Shown: positions 27,258 to 43,919 of the stretch, in pieces
How positions within the stretch are numbered: position 1 is the first letter of the stretch
Layout of the letters: every line of letters begins with the position of its first letter
From: Actinoplanes sp. KI2
GTDB taxonomy: Bacteria; Actinomycetota; Actinomycetes; Mycobacteriales; Micromonosporaceae
Assembly: GCF_025630775.1 (NCBI RefSeq)
Contig: NZ_JAOSZE010000041.1
Coordinates: 39,221-103,220 of the forward strand
Direction: 5' to 3'
DNA: 64,000 bases
The notes under the pieces: model-generated
Told to the model about the DNA's origin: nothing
Database searches by the model: none
What the model saw: only the letters and a program-made list of their open reading frames with translations
Made by a program: the position numbers and the translations under genes

Positions 27258-29020
27258 GAGTCCACCACGACGGCTCCGAGCTGTACGTCTCGTCGCAGAG
27301 CCCGGCCCTCGGCGAGACGGTGAGCGTCTTCGTCCGGGTGCCGGCCGGTGTCCGGGCGAGCCGGATCCACCTGCGCCGGATCTCCGACGGCGAGCCGGTG
27401 TTCACCTCGGCCGTCGTGGACCGCACCGACCGGCACGGCGACGTCTGGTGGCGGGCGGAGATCCCGGTGCGCAACCCGGTGACGCCGTACCGGTTCCTGG
27501 TGCGTACGTCGCAGGGGGTGCGCTGGCTGACCGGGGCCGGCCTGACCCATTACGACGTGCCGGACGCCACCGACTTCAAGCTGGTCGCGCACCCCGGCCC
27601 GCCGGACTGGGCGCGCGACGCGGTGGTCTACCAGATCTTCCCGGACCGGTACGCCAAGTCTGGTGAGAAGGATCTGCCGGACTGGGCGACCGGCGCCTCG
27701 TGGGGGACGCCGGCCGCGCGCGGGCCGAACGCCACCCGAGTGCTCTACGGCGGTGACCTGGACGGGATCGCCCAGCGGCTCGACCACATCGCCGCGCTCG
27801 GCGCGAACACGCTGTACCTCACCCCGTTCTTCCCGGGCCGGTCCAACCACCGCTACGACGCGGCCTCGTTCGACCGGGTCGACCCGCTGCTCGGCGGCGA
27901 CGAGGCGCTGGTCCGGCTGACCCGGGCGGTGCACGAGCGGGGCTGGCGGATCCTGGGCGATCTGACCACCAACCACACCGGCACCGGGCACGAGTGGTTC
28001 ACCCGGGAACGGGGCTTCTACTACTTCAAGGAGAGCGGCGGGTACGAGTGCTGGCTCGGTCAGCCCTCCCTGCCCAAGCTCAACTGGGGCTCGGCGGAGC
28101 TGCGCCGGCGGTTCCGCGAGGTGACCCAGCGCTGGCTGGCCGACCCGTACGGGCTGGACGGCTGGCGGATCGACGTGGCCAACATGACCGGCCGGCGGGG
28201 CGCCGACGACTGGACCCACGAGGTGGCCACGCTGCTGCGCAAGGCCGTGCACGACGCCCGCCCGGACGGCCTGCTGATCGCCGAGCATTCCCACGACGCG
28301 ACGCCCGACCTGGACCGGGACGGCTGGCACGGGACGATGAACTACGCCGGCTTCACCCGTCCGCTGTGGAGCTGGCTGCGCGCCGACGACCTGCCGTTCG
28401 ACGACTTCCTCGGGGTGCCGGTCGAGGTACCGCACCGGGACGCGGCCGCGACCGTCGCGGTGATGTCGGCGTTCGCGGCGCAGACGTCCTGGCGGTCCTG
28501 GACGACCTCGTGGCAGATGCTCGGCTCGCACGACACCGCCCGGATCCGCACCGTGGTCGGCGACGCGGCCCGGCAGGAGGTCGCGGCCGGCCTGCTGATG
28601 ACCCTGCCCGGCACGCCGATGATCTTCGCGGGCGACGAGTTCGGGCTGACCGGCTCGACCAACGAGTCGGCCCGCCAGCCGATGCCCTGGGGGAGCGCCC
28701 CGGACTCGGTGACCTTTGCCCGCTACCGGGCGCTGGTCGCCCTGCGCCGCGGCAACGCGGCTCTGCGGAGAGGGGGACTGCGATGGGTGCACGCGGAGGG
28801 GGACTGCCTGGTCTTCCTGCGGGAGTCGGCGGGGCAGACGTTGCTGGTGCTGGCTCGGCGGCGGGCGGGGGAGCCGCTGCACCTGACCGGGCTCCCGGGC
28901 AGCACGAACTGGGAGAACGTGTACGGCGGGGCGAAGCCGCTGTGCACCGAACCCGATGGTTCCACCATCATCGATGGCTACGGCCCGGCCTTCCAGGTCT
29001 GGGCAGCTGAGGATATTTAA
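27254..29020 (+). CDS. Cytoplasmic GH13 alpha-glycosidase (neopullulanase/maltogenic type)
   Basis: About 588 residues. The first 110 or so form a beta-sandwich N-domain like that of cyclomaltodextrinases and maltogenic amylases (SELYVSSQSPALGETVSVFV, DRTDRHGDVWWRAEIPV). The GH13 barrel follows: AVVYQIFPDRYA, LGDLTTNHTGTGHEWF, LDGWRIDVANMTG with the nucleophile Asp near 307, LLIAEHSHDATP with the acid Glu near 343, and LGSHDTARI with the third Asp. No signal peptide. Coupled to malG by ATGA overlap, so it should hydrolyse maltodextrins just imported. Product specificity cannot be read from the motifs. Confidence 0.9.
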   Translation: MRVHHDGSELYVSSQSPALGETVSVFVRVPAGVRASRIHLRRISDGEPVFTSAVVDRTDRHGDVWWRAEIPVRNPVTPYRFLVRTSQGVRWLTGAGLTHYDVPDATDFKLVAHPGPPDWARDAVVYQIFPDRYAKSGEKDLPDWATGASWGTPAARGPNATRVLYGGDLDGIAQRLDHIAALGANTLYLTPFFPGRSNHRYDAASFDRVDPLLGGDEALVRLTRAVHERGWRILGDLTTNHTGTGHEWFTRERGFYYFKESGGYECWLGQPSLPKLNWGSAELRRRFREVTQRWLADPYGLDGWRIDVANMTGRRGADDWTHEVATLLRKAVHDARPDGLLIAEHSHDATPDLDRDGWHGTMNYAGFTRPLWSWLRADDLPFDDFLGVPVEVPHRDAAATVAVMSAFAAQTSWRSWTTSWQMLGSHDTARIRTVVGDAARQEVAAGLLMTLPGTPMIFAGDEFGLTGSTNESARQPMPWGSAPDSVTFARYRALVALRRGNAALRRGGLRWVHAEGDCLVFLRESAGQTLLVLARRRAGEPLHLTGLPGSTNWENVYGGAKPLCTEPDGSTIIDGYGPAFQVWAAEDI

Positions 29021-29030
29021 AGGGGACACC

Positions 29031-34403
<5,373 letters not shown>

Positions 34404-36846
34404 TCTGCGGGGCCCGGTCGTCCCAGGTAATAGCCCTGGGCGTACCGGGCCCCCAGCTGGTCGAGCAGCCGGAGCTGGTGCTCGGTCTCCACGCCCTCGG
34501 CCACCACCTTCAGGCCGAGGTTGTGCCCGAGCTGGATCACGGCGCTGACCAGCTCCTGCTGCGGCACGTTGGCCTCCATCCCGTCGACGAACGTGCGGTC
34601 CACCTTGAGCACGTCCACCGGGATGTCCCGCAGATAGCCCAGCGACGAGTACCCGGTACCGAAGTCGTCGATGGCGATCTTCACGCCCAGATCGCGCAGC
34701 TCCTCGAGCTGCGCGCAGGTGGCCGCGAGGTCGCGCATCAGCAACGTCTCGGTCAGCTCCAGCACCAGGGAGTACGGCGAGAGGCCGGTGGTGGCCAGCG
34801 CGTACGCCACCCGGTCGATCAGGTCGGGCTCGTCCAGGTTGGCCGCCGACAGGTTGACGCTCACCCAGGCCGGCGCGCCGTCCGGGTCGCGGTCCTGCCA
34901 CTGCTTGACCACCAGGCAGGCCTCGAACAGCACCCACCGGTCGATCTCGGTGATCAGCCCGGTCTCCTCGGCCAGCGGGATGAACGCGCCCGGCTGCTGC
35001 AGCCCGCGCTCCGGGTCCTGCCAGCGCACCAGCGCCTCGACCCCGGCGACCTGCCGGCTGGTCAGGTCGACCACCGGCTGCAGGTGCAGGCGCAGCTCGC
35101 CGCGGTGCACGGCGTCGCGCAGCCGGGACTCGATGTCCAGCCGGTCGAGCAGCTGCTCGTGCATCTGACTCTCGAAGACCTGGAAGCAGCCCTTGCCGCG
35201 GGCCTTGGCCGCGTACATCGCCACATCCGCGTTGCGCAGCACCTCGTCGGCGTCGCCGTAGCCGGCCAGGCCGGGCACCACGCCGATGCTCACCGACACC
35301 ACCGCGTTGCGGCCCTGCACCAGGAACGGCTGGTTCAGCGCGTCCAGGCAGGACTGGGCGAGCGCCTCGACGGTCGGGCGGTCGGCGTCCTCCAGCAGCA
35401 CCGCGAACTCGTCGCCGCCGAGCCGGGCCACCGTGTCCTGCGGGCGCAGCGCCGCGACCAGCCGCTCGGCGGTGGTGCGCAGCAGCTCGTCGCCGGCGTT
35501 GTGGCCGAGCGAGTCGTTGACCTTCTTGAAGCCGTCCAGGTCCAGGTAGAGCACCGCCTTCGAGTCCTCGGGCACCCGCGCATGACGCATCGCGTGGTCC
35601 AGCCGGTCGAGGAACAGCTTGCGGTTGGGCAGCCCGGTCAGGCCGTCGTGCAGCGCCTGGTGGCGCAGGTCGCGCTCCAGCGCGCGCTGGCGACTGACGT
35701 CGCGCAGCACGACCACCGCGCCCAGGCGCACGCCGTCCTTGACGACCCGGGAGATCGTGTACGCGACCCGCACGGTCGATCCGTCCGGGCGCCGCAGGGT
35801 GCCCTCGCTCTCGTCGTCCTCGCCGGCCGAGCCGTCGTCGCCGAGGATGCGAAGCGTGGCGCGGGCGTCCTCGCCGAGCAGCCCGTCCACGTCGCGCCCG
35901 GCGATCCGGCCGGCCGCCGGGTTGGCGAGGGTGATCCGCCCGTCCGGGTCCACGCCGACGATGCCGTCGCCGGCGTTGGCCAGGATGCTGTCGGTGTACT
36001 CCTTGGCGAGGATCTCCCGGGCCGAGGTCTCCAGGCGCTCGGCCATGTCGTCGAAGGCGTTGCCGAGCCGGGCGATGTCGTCGCCGCCCTTGAGCGCCAC
36101 CCGCCGGGAGTAGTCGCCGTCCCGGATGACCTGGATCGCCCGGGTCAGGCGGGTGATCCGCCGGGTGATCGACAGGGCCATCGCGCTGCCGATCAGCACG
36201 ACCAGCAGGATGCAGATTCCGCCCGCGATCACCACGGCCTGCCGGGCGGTCCGGCTGGCGTCCATCATCTGGTCGTAGAGCTGGGTGTATTCGAAGATCA
36301 CCGCGCCCTTGACGACGTCGGTGGCGCCGGTGATCGGCACGACCACCTGCAGCATCGGGTGGCTGTTGTCGGCGGTGCGTTCGACGAAGGTCCGCGCCCG
36401 GCCGTCGTCGATCGTCCTGGTGACCTGGTCGCCGGTGTCCCCGGCGTAGACGGAACCGGTGTCCTTCGGGTTGACGTCGGCGAGGATCCGCTTGAACCGG
36501 TCCACCACGACGATGTCCCGCTGCTGCGAACCGTGCAGGCGCTGGATGTAGGCGGCGAGAGCTTCCGGGTTGTAGAACAGGGGCGTGCTGGTATCGCGGG
36601 CGTGCGCCGGCGGCAGGCCGATCGCGACGTCCTTGGCCGCGCCGTACGCCATCTGCTCGGCCGCGGTGATCGCCGCCCGCTGCGCGGCCTGCGAGTCCGC
36701 GTACAGCACGACACCCCCGGTAGCCGCCATCAGTGCCGCAGCCGCCAGGATCGCACCCAGCACCTTGTGCCGTACGTCCATCACGTGTCCCCGTCCATCG
36801 CCTCCCTGATTCGGCGGGCGGGGCCCGTTCATGAGGGGCAGTACGG

Positions 36847-37485
36847 GTGCCAGACGGTCTCCATAATGATTCGGTGAGTGAGACCGGACGTACCGAGGCC
36901 TTCAGCGACGGCGTGCTGGCCATCGCGATCACGTTGCTGGTGCTGGATCTGAAGGTGCCGCCGAACACCTCGCCGGACGGGTGGCTGGCGTCGGCGCTGG
37001 CGCAGGAGTGGCCGGCCTACGCCGCCTACGTCACCAGTTTTCTGATCATCGGGATCATCTGGGTAAACCATCACGGCGTGTTCGAGCTGGTCAAACGGGT
37101 CGACCGGGTGACGTTGTTCCTGAACTTGCTGCTGTTGATGGCGGTGGTGGCGATCCCGTTCACCACCGCGCTGATGTCCGAGTACCTGCGGGCCGGCGGG
37201 CGCGACGCGCGGACGGCCGCCCTGGTGTACTCGCTGGTGATGCTGGTGATGTCACTGGCGTTCGCCGCGCTGTACACGTGGGTGGCGCGGCACCCGGCGC
37301 TGCTCGCCGACGGCGTCGACCCGGCGGCGGTGCGCGGCTCGATCGTCCGGTTCAGCGCGACCGGCATCGCGCTGTACCTCACGACGATGGCGGTGGCCCT
37401 GTTCAGCGCGCCGTTGTGCCTGGTCGCGCACTTCCTGATCGCGCTGTACTACTGCTTCCAGCAGATCCGCCCGGCGGCGGCCTGA
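36847..37485 (+). CDS. TMEM175-family (DUF1211) potassium-channel-like protein
   Basis: About 212 residues from the GTG at 36847, with GAGGGG 8 bp upstream; a GTG at 36874 is an alternative. Residues TEAFSDGVLAIAITLLVLDL carry the FSDG signature of TMEM175 helix 1. Six helices are visible, including YVTSFLIIGIIWVNHHGVFE, LFLNLLLLMAVVAIPFTTAL and ATGIALYLTTMAVALFSAPL. Bacterial members form tetrameric K-selective channels without the usual TVGYG filter. Divergent from the GGDEF-EAL gene, with about 65 bp between start codons. Confidence 0.85.
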   Translation: MPDGLHNDSVSETGRTEAFSDGVLAIAITLLVLDLKVPPNTSPDGWLASALAQEWPAYAAYVTSFLIIGIIWVNHHGVFELVKRVDRVTLFLNLLLLMAVVAIPFTTALMSEYLRAGGRDARTAALVYSLVMLVMSLAFAALYTWVARHPALLADGVDPAAVRGSIVRFSATGIALYLTTMAVALFSAPLCLVAHFLIALYYCFQQIRPAAA

Positions 37486-37551
37486 GTCGATCGTGGCGCC
37501 GGTCACACGGCGTCACATCCGGCCGGGCGCCGGCGTCGGGCCGCCGGCTCG

Positions 37552-37932
37552 GTGCCGCCGGTCCTGCGGACGCTCACCGAGGCGGCGGCGGGCGGCTCCC
37601 CGTTCATCGCGATCCGCTCGGTCGGCGGCGCCGTGGCCCGGGTGGCCGACGACGCGACGGCCTACCCCTACCGCAGGGCCGAGCTGCTGGTGGTCGCCAC
37701 GACCATCGGCCCCCACCCGGTCGTCGCGGCCGCGGCACCCGGGCTGGACGCGTTCTGGGCGCGGCTCGCGCCGCACGTCATGGGCGCCTGCGCGAACTTC
37801 CTCAGCTCGGCCACCGAGGCGGACGTCGCCGCGGTGTACCCACCGGAGACCTACCGGCGGCCGGCGGCGGTCAAGCGCCGCTACGACCCGCAGAATCTGT
37901 TCGCCGCCAACCACAACGTCCGCCCGCAGTAG
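37552..37932 (+). pseudogene. FAD-linked oxidase (BBE domain), C-terminal fragment
   Basis: The 126-codon frame resembles only the last quarter of berberine-bridge-type FAD oxidoreductases, which are normally 450-500 residues. The end (YPPETYRRPAAVKRRYDPQN followed by LFAANHNV) is the family's hallmark C-terminus, and the GGAVARVADDATAYPYR block is typical of the substrate side. The FAD-binding domain with its histidine attachment site is absent, and the 66 bp upstream belong to the gap after the channel gene. Likely a deletion remnant; a GTG at 37552 could still start a small product. Confidence 0.75.
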
Positions 37933-37954
37933 CCTGCACGCCGGTCCCGGGGTC

Positions 37955-38095
37955 TCCGCGTCGCCGGGTCGGGGTGTTGCCCGTCGCCGTGGTCGCCGGG
38001 TCTTTGGTTCGCCGGCTGCCGGGTCTCTGGTTCGCCCGGGTCGCTGGGTCGCCCGGGTCGCTGGGTCGGCGGTCGCCCGGCGCCGGGCGGAGCCG
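37955..38095. repeat. Imperfect GGGTCGCC-type repeats in a gene-free stretch
   Basis: Degenerate units related to CGGGTCGCTGGGTCGCC recur over about 140 bp, for example twice in tandem at 38037-38072. They lie in the gene-free stretch 37933-38466. The remaining 370 bp show no convincing start, codon bias or known family in either direction, although several frames are open because of extreme GC content. Confidence 0.55.
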
Positions 38096-38466
38096 CACGG
38101 TGGTGGTCGCGCGGGCTCGCCCGGCGGGCGAGCCCGGCCGGTGGTCGAGAGCCTCGTCCACCGGCCGGGGCGGAACGCCGGCATCGGGGGTTCATCGGCG
38201 TGTCGCCACATCACCGATGGCGCCGGCGGCGGTCCGCGAGGGGGCGCCCGTGGCGGTGAATACCAGCCGGGGACGGGTTCAAACCTCGCGCGCCGTCAAG
38301 TCTGCGAACGTCAGGGCCGGGGAGGGGAGGCGACGAAGCGCCCGAACGTGTCGGTGGCGTTCAGGACGGTGGGCGCGCCGCAGCTGCCGCCGCTCGCGTT
38401 CCAGGCCGCGCGGGACACCGTCCGGCCACCGGGTAAGCGTCCGGTAAGGCCACCATGCGGATCGGG

Positions 38467-39372
38467 TCAGGCGGCGTGGGTCAGTTCGGGTTCGGCGGGG
38501 GCTTCGACGGAGGGCCGGGTGCGGCGCAGCCTGCCGGTCACGCCGAGGGCCACGGCGACCACGACGGCCGCGCCGGAGATGAGGCCGACCGCGGCGGTGG
38601 GGACGTTGAACAGCTTCAGGGCGCTGGCCAGCAGGACGATGACCAGGGCCGAGCGGACCAGGCCGGCCGGCGCCCGGGAGGAGATGCGGGAGCCGATCAG
38701 GACGCCGGGGATCGAGCCGATCAGCACGGCCGCCGCCAGATCCAGCTTCAGGTCGCCGAACAGGGCGTGGCCGAGCGCGGCCGCGGTGACCAGCGGGATG
38801 GCCTGGATCAGGTCGGTGCCGACCAGGTCGTTGGCGCGCAGCTTCGGGTACATGGCGAGCAGCACCACGATGATCAGGGAGCCGGAGCCCACCGAGGTCA
38901 GGCCGACGATCAGGCCCCCGACCGCGCCCAGCAGCGCGGTGGGCAGGGGCTTGACCTTGATCTCGGGAGCCGGGCCGCCGGTGGCCGGACGGCGGCGGCC
39001 GGTCCAGGCCTTGACCAGCAGGCCGCCGGCGGCCAGCACCAGCGCCACGCCCAGGGCGGCGCGGATCGTCTGCTGCACGGTGTCGTCGTCGCCGATCAGG
39101 CGCAACAGCAGCACTCCCAGGAACGCACTGGGCACGCTGCCGGCGCACAGCCAGCCGACCATCCGCCAGTTCACCGTGCCGCGGCGAGCGTGCACGAAAC
39201 CGCCGAACGGCTTCATCACGGCGCTCGCGGCCAGGTCGCTGGAGACGGCGGCGATCGGCGGGACGCCGAACACCAGCACCAGGATGGGGGTCATCAGGGC
39301 GCCGCCGCCCATGCCGGTGAGGCCGACGATGACGCCGACCCCCAGACCGGCGAGCGCCAAGGTGAGATCCAT
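38467..39372 (-). CDS. TSUP family (TauE/SafE-like) anion permease
   Basis: About 301 residues. The protein has the internal duplication of the TSUP family: VGVIVGLTGMGGGALMTPIL in the first half and VGGLIVGLTSVGSGSLIIVV in the second, each beginning a helix bundle. Eight or nine membrane helices are expected. Family members export or import sulfite, sulfoacetate or other small sulfur/organic anions; the substrate is not determined here. It lies 92 bp downstream of the FAD monooxygenase gene on the same strand, with its own possible operator between them. Confidence 0.88.
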   Translation of the reverse strand: MDLTLALAGLGVGVIVGLTGMGGGALMTPILVLVFGVPPIAAVSSDLAASAVMKPFGGFVHARRGTVNWRMVGWLCAGSVPSAFLGVLLLRLIGDDDTVQQTIRAALGVALVLAAGGLLVKAWTGRRRPATGGPAPEIKVKPLPTALLGAVGGLIVGLTSVGSGSLIIVVLLAMYPKLRANDLVGTDLIQAIPLVTAAALGHALFGDLKLDLAAAVLIGSIPGVLIGSRISSRAPAGLVRSALVIVLLASALKLFNVPTAAVGLISGAAVVVAVALGVTGRLRRTRPSVEAPAEPELTHAA

Positions 39373-39403
39373 GCGGCGATCCTCGCCGAGGAAGCCCCAC
39401 CTT

Positions 39404-39422
39404 GTCCACTAAATCGGTGGAG
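39404..39422 (-). promoter_or_regulatory. Inverted repeat upstream of the TSUP permease gene
   Basis: On the minus strand CTCCACCGATTTAGTGGAC has arms TCCAC and GTGGA seven bases apart and lies 32 bp before the permease start. Position fits an operator overlapping a promoter, and the AT-rich centre stands out from its GC-rich surroundings. No regulator can be assigned. Confidence 0.35.
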
Positions 39423-39464
39423 ATTGTCGACTTTCCCGCTCGCTGGGACGACGCCGGCCGGGGC

Positions 39465-40931
<1,467 letters not shown>

Positions 40932-40937
40932 GCCACC

Positions 40938-40975
40938 AGTTTTTACCGGGTCAAAGTTTTTATCAAGTATATGAT
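40938..40975. promoter_or_regulatory. Divergent promoter with direct repeats; leaderless TetR start
   Basis: AGTTTTTACC at 40938-40947 and AGTTTTTATC at 40955-40964 repeat with 17-bp spacing in the 50-bp gap between the monooxygenase and TetR genes. TATGAT at 40970-40975 is a good -10 element placed six bases before the TetR ATG, so that transcript may be leaderless. The tract is very AT-rich for this genome. The repeats are candidate binding sites of the adjacent TetR regulator. Confidence 0.5.
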
Positions 40976-40981
40976 TTCACC

Positions 40982-41644
40982 ATGACCACGCCGGGGCTCC
41001 GTGAGCGCAAGAAACAGCAGGTCCGGGAGCGGATCTCGGGGATCGCCACGATGCTCTTCTTCGAGCGTGGGTTCGAGGCGGTGAGCGTCGCGGAGATCGC
41101 CGAGGCGGCCGGCGTGTCCAAGATGACGGTTTTCAACTACTTCCCGCGCAAGGAGGACATGTTCTTCGACCGGGTGCCGGAATTCGCCGAGATGATCACT
41201 TCGGCCGTTCGCGGGCGATCGTCGAGGCAGAGTGCGCCCGATGCGTTGCGCGACATGTGGCTCGGGCTGCTCGACCAGCGGCACGCGCTGTCCGGCCTGC
41301 CCAGCGACAACATCGTGCATTTCTACCGGGTCGTGCTCGCGTCGCCGGCCCTGCGCGCCCGGGTACGTGAGGCGCTGGAGGAGGTCGAGGCGCTGGTGGC
41401 GGGGCTGTTCGCGGAGGCCGGCCAAGCGCGCCCGGAGATGACGGCGGCGCTGGTGGTGGCCGCGGCGCGGGTCTGCTACGTCGCGGCGGCGAGACGGGTC
41501 CTGAGCGGCGAGCCGATCGAGTCGTTCGCCGCCGAGCAACGTGCGTCGATCGCGGCGGCCTGGGACGCGGCCGTCGCGGCGGCGTCGCCGTTGGCTGGGT
41601 CACAATCTTCCCGGGAGATCGCCATCGGAGGGCAGGAGCGCTAG
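40982..41644 (+). CDS. TetR-family regulator, divergent from the monooxygenase
   Basis: About 220 residues. The N-terminal helix-turn-helix is IATMLFFERGFEAVSVAEIA followed by EAAGVSKMTVFNYFPRKEDM, a standard TetR domain. The C-terminal ligand domain (LGLLDQRHALSGLPSDNIVH onward) has no specific recognition. Divergent placement with 50 bp between the start codons implies control of the FAD monooxygenase. It is followed after 48 bp by a second TetR gene. The basic N-terminus (TTPGLRERKKQQVRERI) is usual for these repressors. Confidence 0.88.
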   Translation: MTTPGLRERKKQQVRERISGIATMLFFERGFEAVSVAEIAEAAGVSKMTVFNYFPRKEDMFFDRVPEFAEMITSAVRGRSSRQSAPDALRDMWLGLLDQRHALSGLPSDNIVHFYRVVLASPALRARVREALEEVEALVAGLFAEAGQARPEMTAALVVAAARVCYVAAARRVLSGEPIESFAAEQRASIAAAWDAAVAAASPLAGSQSSREIAIGGQER

Positions 41645-41647
41645 TGT

Positions 41648-41662
41648 ACGAAACAGTTTCGT
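41648..41662. promoter_or_regulatory. Palindromic operator before second TetR gene
   Basis: ACGAAAC-A-GTTTCGT is an odd-centred perfect palindrome lying 31 bp before the ATG of the second TetR gene, followed by another TTTCG. Arms of seven bases are typical for TetR-family sites, and the position fits autoregulation of the TetR-MFS pair. Confidence 0.65.
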
Positions 41663-41692
41663 TTCGCAAGACAATCGGCGCGGGGGTGTGGC

Positions 41693-42289
41693 ATGCCTGA
41701 GCAGACGACCGTCGGCGCGGCCGGCCGGGCCCGCAAGCTCGACGAGGAGCGTGAGCAGGCGATCCTGCGCGCCACCTACGAGCTGCTCGGCGAGACGGGC
41801 TACCAGGGGCTTCGCGTCGACGCCGTCGCCGCGCGGGCCCAGGCCAGCAAGGCGACCCTGTACCGGCACTGGCCCACCAAGGCCGGCCTGGTCGTCGACG
41901 CGGTCAACTGCTGCAAGGAGATCGAGCCGCCGCCGGGCGACACCGGCAGCCTGCGCAGTGACCTGATGCAGTGGTTCGGGCAGATCGGCGAGACGATCAC
42001 CGGTCGCGAGGGCCCGATCCTGGCCGGCTTGTTCATGGCCATGCACACCGATCCCGAGCTGGCCGCCGAGCTGCGCGCCATGCGGGATTCCAAGGTGCCG
42101 TTCGCGGAAGCCATCTGCGCGCGGGCCGCCGAGCGCGGCGAGCTGAGGCCGGGCTATGACGCCCGGCTGATCGACGAGATCGTGCCCGCCCTGCTGTTCA
42201 TGCACTGTTTTGCCCACGGCGAGGCGCTCGACGAGCCGTTCATCGCCCATGTTGTCGACGACATCATTCTTCCGCTGCTGACCCGCTGA
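41693..42289 (+). CDS. TetR-family regulator of the MFS exporter
   Basis: About 198 residues. The helix-turn-helix reads AILRATYELLGETGYQGLRV followed by DAVAARAQASKATLYRHWPT. The C-terminal part (GREGPILAGLFMAMHTDPEL, EIVPALLFMHCFAHG) belongs to the larger TetR_C group found beside drug exporters. It is followed after 65 bp by an MFS exporter gene on the same strand, which it most likely controls with itself through the palindrome at 41648. Its operator differs from the repeats before the first TetR gene, so the two regulators probably act separately. Confidence 0.88.
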   Translation: MPEQTTVGAAGRARKLDEEREQAILRATYELLGETGYQGLRVDAVAARAQASKATLYRHWPTKAGLVVDAVNCCKEIEPPPGDTGSLRSDLMQWFGQIGETITGREGPILAGLFMAMHTDPELAAELRAMRDSKVPFAEAICARAAERGELRPGYDARLIDEIVPALLFMHCFAHGEALDEPFIAHVVDDIILPLLTR

Positions 42290-42354
42290 TCCGTTCTCGC
42301 TCATGTGCCGGCCATCAGTCGGCGATCCCCTCATGCCCTTTTAGGGAGATTTCT

Positions 42355-43866
42355 GTGTCTATTTCCACCTCGTCGTCGCGTGACGCCCACGTCACGCCCG
42401 ATATACCGGAAAAATCGGGTTCGCGGTGGCTGGCGCTCGCGGTCATCGGCGTCTCCCAGCTGCTCATCGTGCTCGACGCCACGATCGTCAACATCGCGCT
42501 GCCCACGGCCCAGACGGCGCTGCACATCAGCGACGCGAACCGGCAGTGGATGGTCACCGCGTACACCCTGGCCTTCGGGGGTCTGCTCCTGCTCGGCGGG
42601 CGGATCGCCGACTACACCGGCCGCAAGCGGGCCTTCATCATCGGCCTGCTCGGCTTCGCCGCGGCCTCCGCGCTCGGCGGCCTCGCCGGGAACGCCGTCA
42701 CCCTGTTCGCCGCCCGTGCGTTGCAGGGCGCGTTCGGCGCGCTGATGGCCCCGGCCGCGTTGTCGCTGCTCACAGTCACCTTCACCGAGGCGAAGGAGCG
42801 GTCGCGGGCGTTCGGCGTCTACGGCGCCATCGCCGGCGGCGGCGGCGCGATCGGCCTGCTGCTGGGTGGCATTCTCACCGAGTACGCGTCGTGGCGCTGG
42901 ACGCTGCTGGTCAGCACCCCGATCGCGATCGCCGCGGCGCTGGCCGCCGTCCGGTTCGTCGGCGAGAGCCGTGCCTCGGGCAACACCCGGTACGACCTGC
43001 CCGGCGCGCTCACCTCGACCGGCGGCCTGGTCGCCCTGGTCTACGGCTTCACCAAGGCGGCGAGCGACGGCTGGGGCTCGGCCACCACGATCGGCTTCCT
43101 GGTCGCCGCGGGGGTGCTGCTGGTCGCCTTCGTCGTGATCGAGCTGCGCTCGTCGCACCCGCTGCTGCCGATGCGCGTCGTCCTCGACCGCAACCGCGGC
43201 GGCTCGTACCTCTCCGCGCTGCTGGTCGGCGCCGGCATCTTCGGCGTGTTCCTGTTCCTCACCTACTACCTGCAGCTGACCCTCGGCTACTCGGCGCTGG
43301 AGACCGGCGTCGCGTTCCTGCCGTTCACCGTCGGCATCATCCTCGGCGCCGGCTTCTCGGCCCAGATGCTCACCCGGGTCGGCCCGCGCCTGCTGATGTC
43401 CGCGGGCCTGCTGCTCGCCGCCGTCGGCATGGTCCTGCTGACCCGGATCGGCCTGGACACCGGCTACTGGAGCCATGTCTTCCCGGCCGAGCTCATCATC
43501 AGCTTCGGGATGGGCGTGGTCTTCGGGCCGATGTCCAACACGGCGCTGGTCGGGGTGGCCGACCACGACGCGGGTGTGGCCAGCGCGCTGATCAACACGA
43601 CCCAGCAGATCGGCGGGTCGCTCGGGACGGCGCTGCTCAACACCATCTTCACCTCGGCGGTGGCGGCCTACCTCGCCGATCACGCCACGTCGCCGGCGCA
43701 GATCCCGGCGCTGCAAGGGGCCGCCGTGGTGCACGGATACACGGTGGCGTTCTGGGTGAGCGCGGCGGTGATCGGGGCGGCGGCGGTGATCGCCGCGATC
43801 CTGATCAGGGCCAGTCGGGAGCAGGTCGCCTCCACGTCCGCCGACGCCGTGCACGTGGCTGCCTGA
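42355..43866 (+). CDS. MFS drug exporter, DHA2 (EmrB/QacA) type, 14 helices
   Basis: About 503 residues from a GTG preceded by GGGAGA. Motif D1 (LDATIVNIALPTAQ), motif A (GGRIADYTGRKR) and motif C-like glycine-rich helix (GGGGAIGLLLGGILTEYASW) identify a proton-coupled multidrug exporter of the 14-helix class. Substrates are unknown. Linked to the TetR gene just upstream, so probably drug-inducible. A strong hairpin terminator follows 14 bp after the stop, ending the two-gene unit. Confidence 0.9.
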   Translation: MSISTSSSRDAHVTPDIPEKSGSRWLALAVIGVSQLLIVLDATIVNIALPTAQTALHISDANRQWMVTAYTLAFGGLLLLGGRIADYTGRKRAFIIGLLGFAAASALGGLAGNAVTLFAARALQGAFGALMAPAALSLLTVTFTEAKERSRAFGVYGAIAGGGGAIGLLLGGILTEYASWRWTLLVSTPIAIAAALAAVRFVGESRASGNTRYDLPGALTSTGGLVALVYGFTKAASDGWGSATTIGFLVAAGVLLVAFVVIELRSSHPLLPMRVVLDRNRGGSYLSALLVGAGIFGVFLFLTYYLQLTLGYSALETGVAFLPFTVGIILGAGFSAQMLTRVGPRLLMSAGLLLAAVGMVLLTRIGLDTGYWSHVFPAELIISFGMGVVFGPMSNTALVGVADHDAGVASALINTTQQIGGSLGTALLNTIFTSAVAAYLADHATSPAQIPALQGAAVVHGYTVAFWVSAAVIGAAAVIAAILIRASREQVASTSADAVHVAA

Positions 43867-43879
43867 CCCGCCGCTGGTG

Positions 43880-43908
43880 GGCGGCGCGACCGTCTCGGTC
43901 GCGCCGCC
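43880..43908 (+). terminator. Terminator hairpin after the MFS exporter
   Basis: GGCGGCGCGACCG pairs perfectly with CGGTCGCGCCGCC around a TCT loop. It lies between the exporter stop and the convergent secreted-protein gene and could serve both. Confidence 0.8.
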
Positions 43909-43919
43909 CCCGCCCGCTG

